From NCBI RefSeq assembly GCF_900497805.2, contig NW_020954611.1, positions 7,011,908-7,075,907 on the forward strand: 64,000 nt of DNA, given 5' to 3'. Below the pieces are notes generated by a model, which had not been told where the DNA came from, made no database searches, and was given only the letters and a program-made list of their open reading frames with translations. This document shows, in pieces, positions 55,802 to 64,000 of the stretch. A program made the translations under genes and the position numbers. How positions within the stretch are numbered: position 1 is the stretch's first letter; each line of letters begins with the position of its first letter. The stretch comes from Vombatus ursinus (lineage: Eukaryota; Chordata; Mammalia; Diprotodontia; Vombatidae).

Positions 55802-57449
55802 GAGTTCACATGGATATACATGTAAATTGGAAAGATTTTAAAAGAATAATTAGAACCAATACTAGATAAACTATTGGCAAAAAATAGACACTTTCTCAAA
55901 TTCTTTTTGTGAAACAAATATGATTCTATTGCCCAATTCATGGAGAAATAAAGCAAAGAAATGACAGACAAATATCCCTAATGAATATTGATGCAAACAT
56001 ATTGAATAAATACTAGCAAAGAAGCTACTACAATAAATACTTTAAAAAAATCAATATTACCAGATTTGATTTACATGGAGAATGAAGAGATTTTTCAACA
56101 TTAGAAAAAAATAAATGTTGTAAATCATATTAACAAAAATTTCATGATGTGAATATATAAAGTTGCAGAAAAAAACCTTTGACAAAATGTGGCATTCATT
56201 TATGTTTAAAAGGATAAATACAGTAATAAAAGAACTTTACCTTAATATATTATACATCTATATATACATATATTTCCAATAGCTATCATTATTTGTAAAT
56301 GAGAAATTACAGAAACTTTCTCAACAATATCAAGGGTAAAGCTAACATATAATTGCCTTGCTGTTTATTTGTATAGTTGTAGAAATTTTAACTATAACAA
56401 TAAAGCAAGAAAAAGAAACTGGTGTACCAAAGATAAAAAAAAACAGACAAAATTGTTTTTATTTGGAGGTGAGCTAATATTTATAGAACCTTAGAGATTA
56501 AATGAAAATATTAACTTAAATGATTAACAACTTCAGTACAGTAACAGGATAGAAAAAACATTCTACCAAAATTATCCAGCTTTCAAAAAAACTTACTTGC
56601 AAACCTCAGTAGGAAAAGATTAAAAGAGACATTTTATTAAAAACAGCTAAAGTTCATTAAGTATCTGGAAGTTAATCCCTTAGACACACTCAAGATTTAT
56701 ATAAATACTATTACAAAACAACATTTGCAGAAATAAAGGAAGAGCTCATCATTGTTTGTGGTTAGGGCATGCTAATATAATGAGAATGATGATACTATCC
56801 AAACAAATTTACAGACTTAATGTTTTACCAATCAGATTACTAATTACTTTATAAAACTGGACAAAGATTATAATTTTCATTTGGAGGAGCAAAAGATAAG
56901 AATCCCAAATGAAGTAATTTTAAAAAGTAGAAATTAAGGGGCAAAGGATTTCCAGACCTCATACTATGTTAAAAAAAAAAAGTAATCATCAAATTTGTTC
57001 ATCATTGAAGCCATTTTGGAAAGCAATTTGGAACTATACCCAAAAATTCAATACACTGTACATACTATTTTACCAAGAAATACCACTATTAGACTTATAT
57101 CTCAAAGAGAGTAAAGAAAGAAGAAAAAGACACATATACAAAAAATATTTATAGAAACTCTATTTTTAATAGCAAGGAACTCAAAATGATGGTGATACCC
57201 ATCAGTTGGGGAATTGGTGATTAAGTTTTGGTATATAAAGGTAATCAAACACTATCACGCCATAAGCAATGATGAAAGGGATGTTTTCATTGAAAGTTAG
57301 GAAGACCTGTATGAATTAATGCAGAGTAAAATGAGCAGAACAAGAATAATTTAAACAATAACAATATTGTAAAGACAAGCAACTTGGAAAGACTTAAAAA
57401 CTCTGAACTTAGTGACCAGTTATGATTCTAGAGGACCAAAGATGGACTC

Positions 57450-57450
57450 A

Positions 57451-57500
<50 letters not shown>

Positions 57501-57550
57501 CTTCTCTGTACACACACACACACACACACATGTGTATATATACACACGCA
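57450..57550. repeat. Compound (CT)n-(AC)n microsatellite
   Basis: Same architecture as 55690-55800: CT array, 'tttctctctctccttctc' bridge, AC array, followed by TGTATATA. Confidence 0.95.
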
Positions 57551-59470
57551 CACATTGACATGGCTAATATGAAAATTTGTTTCACTTAACTATGAGTATT
57601 TATTACAAGGGTTTTGTCTTTCTTTTTTTCTTTTTCTTTCCTTTCTTTCCTTTTAATGTTTCCAGGAAGTAGGAAGCCCATAGTATTCAGATAGGGAAAC
57701 TCCAAAGGGGTGGCTGAAACCAGCAGTGTTCTGAATGGGATACTTCATGTGGGTCAAGAGTATACAGTACTTTGCTATGAGATGCTCTAGAGAAGCATGA
57801 AGATGACGGTACTCTAACCAATGACAATCTCATGGTGGAGGTGGGAGTGGGTGAAGTGATAACCTGCTAGAACTCTGAGCTCAGATACGCCAGAGGAAAT
57901 GGAAGCCAGCAGCAGGCACCCAGAAAATCAAGATCAGGACCAAAGAGGGCCTGACCTCCACATCTAAGAGTGGGAGAGCAGAGCCTAACAGTGTCATAAA
58001 TCAAGAACTGAAGCTACAGATAAAACTAAAGAGAATATACCAAATACTATGAAGAAATATAAAAGGGCAAGAGATGCCCAAGAGGTAAATCTGGAAGAAG
58101 AAAGTAACATCATAGCAACTATAAGCAGAGCCTCAGAAGAAGAAAAAATAGCTTGGGACTAAATGAGTGCCTGGAAGAAATGAAGTAAGAGATAAAAATG
58201 AAATTATAAATAAAAGAATAATTCTGGAATAAATTTAAAGGCTGACAACCAAGAATAATTTACCCCCACAAAACTGATTATAATTCTTCAAAAGAAAGAG
58301 TATATTTTTATGGAGTAGGAAACTTTCAACCATTCCTGATGAAAAGACCAAAGCTGAGTAGAATGTCTGAAATGCAGATACAGGAATCAAGAGAACCTAA
58401 AAATGAAAACTCATTTAAATAATTGGAAGAGGCTAATCAATGATGAATTATTTATATTCTAAAAGTAAAAGAAAAGACAGATGACTCTTCAGTAGCCCTA
58501 ATATCTTCAAAGGTAACAGAGAGAATAAAATAAGATAGACAAGGAGTATTGGGTAGGTGGGGGAAGTATTTCTGTCTTATTTTGATGGCCTTAGGAAGAG
58601 AAAAAAGAGAATATGGGAAAGAGGGGATATACTAGGGAAGAAATAAAGAAGAGAAGGGACTTACTATTTCTCATGGTTGTGATACATTAGAAACTCAGTA
58701 TACAGACATGGAAGAAGTGGTGTGGGGCAGACATTACATAAATCTTGCTCTTAGAACTAGACAAAGGGGGTTTGAACACAGAGAGTTCAGTGTAGAAATG
58801 CATTAAATTCAACAGGGAAAAAGGCAAAAACAGGGAGGGATTAAGATTGAAAGTTGAATCAGGAAGAGAAGAAGATGGGAAGGAATAATCACAATCAAAA
58901 CAAATTCCAAATTTAGAAAGTAGGTCATAAAGTAGAAATCAAAAGGGAAGAAAAACAAAAGTAAAAAACAGTGATCAGCATCTGAGCAATGGGAAGAGAG
59001 GAAGGATAGTGAAGTAGAGAAATATCACTTTAATTTTGGATCACTAAAATTAGTCACATTCCTTCTCTTTCACCACCTTCTTTTTTTTGTAAAAAAAAAA
59101 AAGAGGAGCAAAGGAGAAAGAAATAAAGAAGTAAAAGAGGGTATGTTGGAGGGAAATACACAATTAACAATAAATAACTGTGAACATTAGTAGCATGAAC
59201 TGACCCATAAAAAAGAGAACAGCATTCAACAACCTGTTATTTACAAGAAACACATTTGAAACATAAAAATTCAAAGAGAGATAAAATGAATTTATTATGC
59301 ATCAGTTGGACTAAAAAATCAGGGTATAGCAATCATGATTTCAGATAAGGCAACAGTAAAAACAGACATGGTTAAAGACATAAACAGGAGACTACATTGT
59401 ATTTAAGGGCACCTTAGGTAGATAAATCAATACTGTATATGTATATCTATATATACAGATATGCATAGAT

Positions 59471-59517
59471 GAGAGAGAGAGAGAGAGGCAGAGAGACAGA
59501 GAGAGAAAGACAGAGAT

Positions 59518-59570
<53 letters not shown>

Positions 59571-59580
59571 NNNNNNNNNN

Positions 59581-59629
<49 letters not shown>
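59471..59629. repeat. (GA)n microsatellite with assembly gap
   Basis: GA repeat with a degenerate GACAGAGA left part. Bases 59571-59580 are N. Serine/leucine minus-strand frames are artefacts. Confidence 0.95.
59571..59580. other. Assembly gap (10 N)
   Basis: Ten N inside a GA array; the real length of the array is unknown. Confidence 1.
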
Positions 59630-59633
<4 letters not shown>

Positions 59634-60744
59634 TATAATGGCACAGCATCTAAGTACTTAAAGGAAAAGTTAATCAAATTACAGGGAGAAATACACAGCA
59701 ATACTATAATAACTGTGAACTACAATGTGCCCCTTTTAGACCTAGACAAATCTAGGTTAGGACCCAAATAGAAATTTAGAAAAGTTAGACAAGATAGATC
59801 TATGTTGATTAATGAATAGGAGTATATATTTATAGCTACATATATACATATACCTTTTCAAAAATTGACCATGTATTAGAAGGCACCTTTTGAACAAATT
59901 CAGAAAAGCAGAAATACTGAACACAGTGCAATAAAATTATAATCAATAAAGGAACATTAAAGAAAGGATTCAAACCTAAATGGGAACTAAATAATTTAAT
60001 TTAAAGAACTGGTGGATCAAAAACAAATCATAGAAATGACAGATAATTCCATAAAAGAAAATGACAGTAATATGATAATGTACCAAAACCTTTGAAGACT
60101 GCCACAGCAGTCTTCAGAGAAACATTTACATTTCTAAACACTTTTATCAATGAAAAAAGAATGGATCAGTGTATTGAGCATGAAATTTAAAAAAAAACTA
60201 GAAAATTGACAAATAAAAAATCATAACTAAGCAAAATAGAAATTCTTTAAATCAAAGAAGAGATTAACAAAACTGAAAGAAAAAAGTACATTGATCATTA
60301 AAACTAGGAGCTGGTTTTTTTTTGAGAGGGTTGAGAGGAGAGGAACTAATAAAATAGATAAACAAATAGCTAAAAGATTAAAAAGAAAGAGAGAAAACCA
60401 AATTGCTTACATAAAAATGAAAAAGGAAAATGCTTAACAAATGAAGAGGAAATAAAAAAGTATTTGGAACTATTCTGACCATTTTATGTCAAAAAACTGA
60501 TCATTTAAGTGAAATGAATCAATATTAGAAAAATGCAAAATAGACTAACAGAACTAAAAATAGAGAATTTAAATCCTACCTCAGAAACAAAGAAATTATA
60601 ACAATCATAAAGGTTAAAACTCTCTCAATCATATCCACAAGACTCCAGGCCAATATTTTCTTCCTTGCCTTTCTGAGGTACCAAAACATCTTGATCAATG
60701 TCTGCAAGCCACGATTCTTATATTTGACATGAACTATCACAGCC

Positions 60745-60850
60745 TTCATTCAAGTATTAGACACCAGAACTTTTATTTATTGTACAGAAATATGCTAATC
60801 TTCTCTGTGTCATTCTAAATTTAATATATGTGCACTTAAGAGAAGTGCAC
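60745..60850 (-). pseudogene. U6 spliceosomal snRNA-like sequence
   Basis: U6 is the catalytic snRNA of the major spliceosome, transcribed by RNA polymerase III. Reading down from 60850, the minus strand begins GTGCACTTCTC..., a hairpin like the U6 5' stem-loop, and then matches U6 nucleotides 18-58 closely: 'acagagaagattagcat' is exact and includes the ACAGAGA box that pairs with the 5' splice site. About 33 of 38 bases match from CACATATA onward. After 60792 similarity fades fast (weak agreement may continue to about 60745), the catalytic AGC region and the 3' stem are degraded, and no T-run terminator is found. A dead gene or retrocopy is most likely. Confidence 0.8.
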
Positions 60851-60871
60851 TGAAAGCTTTGTTTTTGCTAT

Positions 60872-60917
60872 TAGTATAAGCCACGTCTATATAATACAAA
60901 ATGAAGTTGTAGGTTAG
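60872..60917 (-). promoter_or_regulatory. PSE-like and TATA-like elements upstream of the U6-like sequence
   Basis: On the minus strand CTAACCTACAACTTCAT lies at -67 to -51 and resembles the U6 proximal sequence element (human CTTACCGTAACTTGAAA at -66). TTATACTA lies at -29 to -22 after 'tggc', like the U6 TATA box. No convincing distal octamer was found near -240. Confidence 0.4.
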
Positions 60918-61198
60918 TAATTATGCAGTAAATATAGGTAGTACAAACAATTAAATAATTCTCTCCAGGTAATTGAACAAAATTTGAAATTTACACCAGA
61001 ATTATCAAGTTTATATATCTATGCAGTACACTCTCATAGACTCCTTCATTCTGGGCTGTGCAAACCTAACCTTGATTTTTAAGATTGTTTTCTTTTGCTA
61101 AGCATTACTTCAAGTTAAACTCTCCAGCATCAACAAAGGCAACATCAAAGGCCACTTTACAACAAACATATTCCATTTTTCTTTCTTTGCTATTTGTT

Positions 61199-61252
61199 GT
61201 ATGTGTATGTGTGTGTGTGTGCATGTGTGTATGTGTGTCTGTGTGTCTATGT
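61199..61252. repeat. (TG)n microsatellite
   Basis: TGTATG/TGTG array; cysteine/valine-rich frames across it are artefacts. Confidence 0.95.
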
Positions 61253-61439
61253 ATCATGGAGTCTGTCCAAAGAAAGCAGCTGTTCACACTATCTCCCTTG
61301 GAATTAATACCCACAGTTGGTGCCTGCAAATGCTGAAGAAAAACCCAAAGTGTACTTAAGTCTGCTCTCAGGGCTTTGCCACCATATGTTGTACCAAACT
61401 AAATCCAACAGTAAGGAATACCATCTCTCAAACGATAGT

Positions 61440-61806
61440 TGAAAAAAATGGGGGAAGGCTGTAGATTCTCACCTTATTTATTTAACTTATATGCAGAGTA
61501 CATCATGCAAAATTCCAGGCTGGACAAATCAAAAGCTGGGATTGAGGTTGCCAGGAAAAATATCAACAATCTCAGATATGCAGACAATACCACTCTAATG
61601 GCAGAAAGTGAAGAAGAATTAAGTAGCCTCTTGAAGAGGTTGAAAGAAGAGAGTATAAAAGCTGACTTAAAGCTTAACATTAAAAAAAAACCTAAGCTCT
61701 TGGCAACTGGTCCCACCACTTCCTGGCAAATAGAGGGAGAAGAAATGGAAGCAATGTCAGATTTTGTGTTCTTGAGCACAAAGTACAAGTGCCTCAAATG
61801 TTAATA
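61440..61806 (+). mobile_element. BovB LINE reverse-transcriptase fragment
   Basis: A 121-codon open frame covers the RT palm of BovB. FSPYLFNLYAEYIMQN (residues 10-25) is motif B, NNLRYADNTTLMAESEEEL (43-61) is motif C, and GPTTSWQIEGEEMEA with DFVFLSTK follows. The consensus motif C is YADD; here it is YADN (47-50), so one catalytic aspartate is lost. Endonuclease and the remaining RT are missing. BovB is shared by marsupials, ruminants and squamates and is known for horizontal transfer. Confidence 0.9.
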
Positions 61807-61892
61807 GAGAAAAGTATGATGAATACAAGTAAGAAGTAACCCATTTCTAACAGTGATCTGCATATGATAAATCGTATTAAGGATACCCTTCA

Positions 61893-62150
61893 AGGGGCAG
61901 CTAGGTAGTGCAGTGAATAGAGATGGGCTTGTAGCCAGGAAAATCTGAGTTCAAATTTGGCCTCTGACACTTATTATGTGACCCTGGGAAAGTCACTTAA
62001 CTGTTTGCCTCAGTTATCTCGTCTGTGAAATAACAAGATAATAAGAGCATCTACTTTGCAGAGTTGTTATGAGGATCAAATGAAGTAATCATCATAAAGT
62101 GCCTGGCACAGAAGTAGTGTATAAACGTTAAATGTTGCTATCATTATCAT
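61893..62150 (+). repeat. MIR SINE (THER1-type) with (ATC)n end
   Basis: Head 'ggggcagctaggtagtgcag', 'tctgagttcaaatttggcct', 'ttatgtgaccctgggaaagt', 'aaagtgcctggcacagaagt', ending in ATC repeats to about 62175. Confidence 0.9.
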
Positions 62151-62384
62151 CAACGTCGTCATCATTATCATCAGCAGCAGCATTAAATGGATACCTTGAG
62201 TGGAAGTTCTGTTGGTTATGTAGAGAGAAGTCATAATGGATACCCAAAAGCTGAAAACTGGTGCCCATGATATGGAGGATGTATGAAAGAAGATAGATAA
62301 AACTGCCAAGGGATGAAACGGCATTGAACGGCTATCAATTTGTACTGCTGGAGGGAACACCCACATTGACAAGGTTACATATTA

Positions 62385-62785
62385 ATTGAAGTATTTAAAT
62401 TGCACTTCAAATTTCACAAAATGCTTTCTACAACAACCCTATGCAATAGGCAGCTAAGTGGCACAGTGGGTATAATATAAGACTTTGAAGCAGGAAGACC
62501 CAAGTTTTAATCCTATCTCAGATAAGCCACTTAACTTCTGTCTTAGTTTTCTTATCTGTAAAATGGGGATAATAGTAACACCTATGGCACAAGGTTATTG
62601 TGATGATTAAATGAGATAATGTTTATAAAGTATTTTGCAAACTTCAGAGAGCTATCTAGATATTAGCTATTATTATTATCATATTATTATTACTACATTT
62701 ACAAATAAAGAAACCAAGGTTTAAGAGACTTACTTAAGTTGACTCAATAAGCTGTGTCTATCAAAGGCAGAATCATAGTTTGAGA
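62385..62785 (-). repeat. Antisense MIR split by a sense MIR
   Basis: Antisense copy at 62385-62447 ('ctacaacaaccctatgcaat') resumes at 62693-62785 ('acatttacaaataaagaaac'). The sense MIR in between is listed next. Confidence 0.75.
62448..62692 (+). repeat. MIR SINE (THER1-type)
   Basis: Head 'aggcagctaagtggcacagt', 'gaagacccaagttttaatcc', 'ttcttatctgtaaaatgggg', 'ttgtgatgattaaatgagat', 'gatattagctattattatta'. Complete. Confidence 0.9.
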
Positions 62786-62955
62786 AATGGATGGTACCTT
62801 GGAAACCATCTAGTCCAACTCCACTATGTTACAGATGAGGAAACTGAGGTCCAGAAATATTAAGTACCATGACCAAGTTCACAAAACTTGCAGCAGGATT
62901 TGAACTGAAATCTTATCCTGAGTCCAATTTGCTTTCTATTACGCTTCATTGTCTC
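62786..62955 (-). repeat. MIR-like SINE, antisense
   Basis: 'taccttggaaaccatctagt', 'gttacagatgaggaaactga', 'gcaggatttgaactgaaatc', 'ctattacgcttcattgtctc'. Confidence 0.85.
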
Positions 62956-63760
62956 TTCCATCACAGTGTCAGGAGGCAGGACACCTCATGGAAAACACCA
63001 CTGCCATGGCTGGAGAATATGAACTGGACAACTAGGTAAAGGAAAAGACAGAGGTGGCACAAAGATAGGGAATCACCTGCAGGTAAGGTAGAGCTGTTTC
63101 CTGCTGTGTTTGTTTATATATGATAGAATGTAGGAATTGTTGGCTTTGTGTCTGAAAGAGAGGGAGAGAGAAAAGGAGGAAAGGAGAGAGCCTGTATGTT
63201 TTATAGGGAGAAAATGCACGTGGGAGGAGCCCCTGGGCAAAATTTTGCCTTTGCCATAATCCACCTCCCCTGGCTAACATTTAGAGATGGAAATTTTGAA
63301 TGGGTGAAAATGTCCAAACCCAGCAGAGATGTAGTTTTACAGAGTTTAATAACATCAGAGTCATAACTTACACAATAGGGAGCATGAAACAATTACAGTC
63401 TGTTGTGTTTTTAGAGAGAGTGCTAATGACCTTCCTCTGATGCCCATTTGACCAAAATATTCTGCCTATTATAGTTACATCTGTGTCATCATAACAACAA
63501 AAATTTGTTTGGAAAGGAGTAATCCGGTGGAAAGAGGGAGAGGCAGAATATGCATTGGCTGATTTGTTTGGTCATGAATAGACAGAATGTTTACTTTGCT
63601 TTTAGTGTGTTCTTCCAGAATAAGTAGAGATTTTAACTCACATTTTACTTCTTAGGTGGATATGTGATTTTATAAATGTAGGTATTTTATCCTGCAATGG
63701 AAATCATTAGTATCTTGTCTTCCTACCCTGTACAATTTTTCTCTGTGTCCAGCTATAAAT
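62956..63760. other. Unassigned sequence
   Basis: No gene or recognised repeat. Short overlapping frames at 63032-63392 on both strands (63-82 codons) have no domain; a GA-rich patch lies at 63155-63192. Confidence 0.4.
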
Positions 63761-63764
63761 CATC

Positions 63765-63900
63765 CTTAGTCAAGAAGTATTTATTAAGCACTTACCATGT
63801 GTCAGGCTCTGTGCTAAACTGGAAGTACAAAATACAAGCAGAAAGAAAGAGAGTCTTTATCCTCAAGAAGTTTATATTCTAATGGGGGAAAACAAAATTT
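63765..63900 (-). repeat. L2 LINE 3' end, antisense
   Basis: 'agtatttattaagcacttac', 'gtgtcaggctctgtgctaaa', 'ctcaagaagtttatattcta': reversed L2 3' end, fairly well preserved. Confidence 0.85.
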
Positions 63901-64000
63901 ATTCAATAAGCTGGATAGAGGCTTCTTTTAGTCTTTAATATTTTGTAGATGCCAGTAAAGCACTCAGTTTGTGCATGTTATTCCCTCACTCTTGATAGTT

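Larger units (their letters stand above)
53230..57445 (+). mobile_element. L1 LINE, old sense copy, ORF1 to 3' end, rearranged
   Basis: A-rich L1 sequence in sense orientation. ORF1 coiled-coil-like sequence covers 53350-53700 and 'KEKILQVARKSLNN' (C-terminal domain start; consensus KEKILQAARK) lies about 53925. ORF2 pieces follow: RT 'SLMNIDANILNKY' at 55975-56020 and 'KPLTKCGIH' at 56170, then the C-terminal block 'PFWKAIWNYTQK' at 57015, and the L1 3' end to about 57445. Frames are heavily broken. It contains a WSINE1-like SINE, a copy of an unrecognised repeat, and a compound microsatellite. Confidence 0.75.
57660..60640 (+). mobile_element. L1 LINE, second sense copy, 5' region to ORF2 RT linker
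   Basis: 57660-58000 resembles an L1 5' UTR; ORF1 is reduced to an N-terminal stub and a C-terminal piece at 58230-58410 ('NFQPFLMKRPKLSRM', consensus DFQAFLMKRPELNRK). ORF2 endonuclease-region sequence starts about 59300 ('agggtatagcaatcatgatt') and runs to about 60600. Then L1 homology is lost, so RT and the 3' end are missing. Contains a GA array and an assembly gap. Confidence 0.7.

Noticed and set aside
61085-61336. Short frames on both strands with a plausible exon-like look
   Set aside because: The frames cross a TG microsatellite; the non-repeat part is too short to assign.
1653-62692. tRNA-gene-like box A/box B pairs
   Set aside because: All examined examples are heads of MIR, MAR1 or WSINE1-like SINEs, not tRNA genes.

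Overview
This window is 64 kb of AT-rich, repeat-dense mammalian DNA, almost certainly from a marsupial. The repeat content gives this away: abundant MIR (THER1-type) and L2 copies, MAR1-like CORE-SINEs with a BovB-type tail, RTE and BovB LINEs beside a marsupial-type L1, CR1/L3 remnants, and a short tRNA-derived SINE that ends right after its CORE-like body in an A-run (WSINE1-like). The common opossum SINE1 type was not seen, which favours an Australian marsupial. These family names come from memory of consensus sequences, not from a search. The tract looks intergenic or deeply intronic. I found no exon, CpG island, tRNA gene or CRISPR array that I would defend as host coding or bacterial.

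Layout. 0-5 kb: an L1 3' end, a MAR1 inserted in a MIR, an L1 with an intact-looking 5' end whose ORF1 is cut off and joined to an RTE-like 3' region. 5-26 kb: mostly old single-copy-looking sequence sprinkled with MIR and L2, two substantial L2 pieces (10.1-11.2 kb and 16.6-17.35 kb), a purine minisatellite (12.1-12.6 kb), a hAT-like MITE (18.06 kb) and an antisense RTE (25.1-26.1 kb). 26.9-30.1 kb: a 5'-truncated antisense L1 with a 13-bp target-site duplication, placed at the 3' end of an L2. 30-41 kb: MIR/L2 copies, an antisense RTE piece, a second hAT-like MITE with a perfect 8-bp duplication, and an older antisense L1 end. 41.7-45.6 kb: a stack of RTE pieces containing a long imperfect palindrome, followed by a CR1/L3 3' half (45.6-46.4 kb). 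46-53 kb: MIR, MAR1, L2 and L3 fragments. 53-60.6 kb: two old sense-strand L1 copies carrying compound microsatellites and a 10-N assembly gap. 60.7-62 kb: a U6 snRNA-like sequence on the minus strand with promoter-like elements in the right places, and a BovB reverse-transcriptase fragment.

Nothing here works together as a pathway. What can be read is a history of nested insertions: SINEs in SINEs, MITEs in MIRs, L1 in L2, and RTE on RTE. The points most worth checking are the U6-like locus, the RTE palindrome, the two MITEs at the same homologous MIR position, an internal L1 fragment flanked by a 22-bp duplication but lacking a poly(A) tail, an unrecognised repeat pair near 52.3 and 54.3 kb, and a GATA-motif cluster at 16.5 kb.
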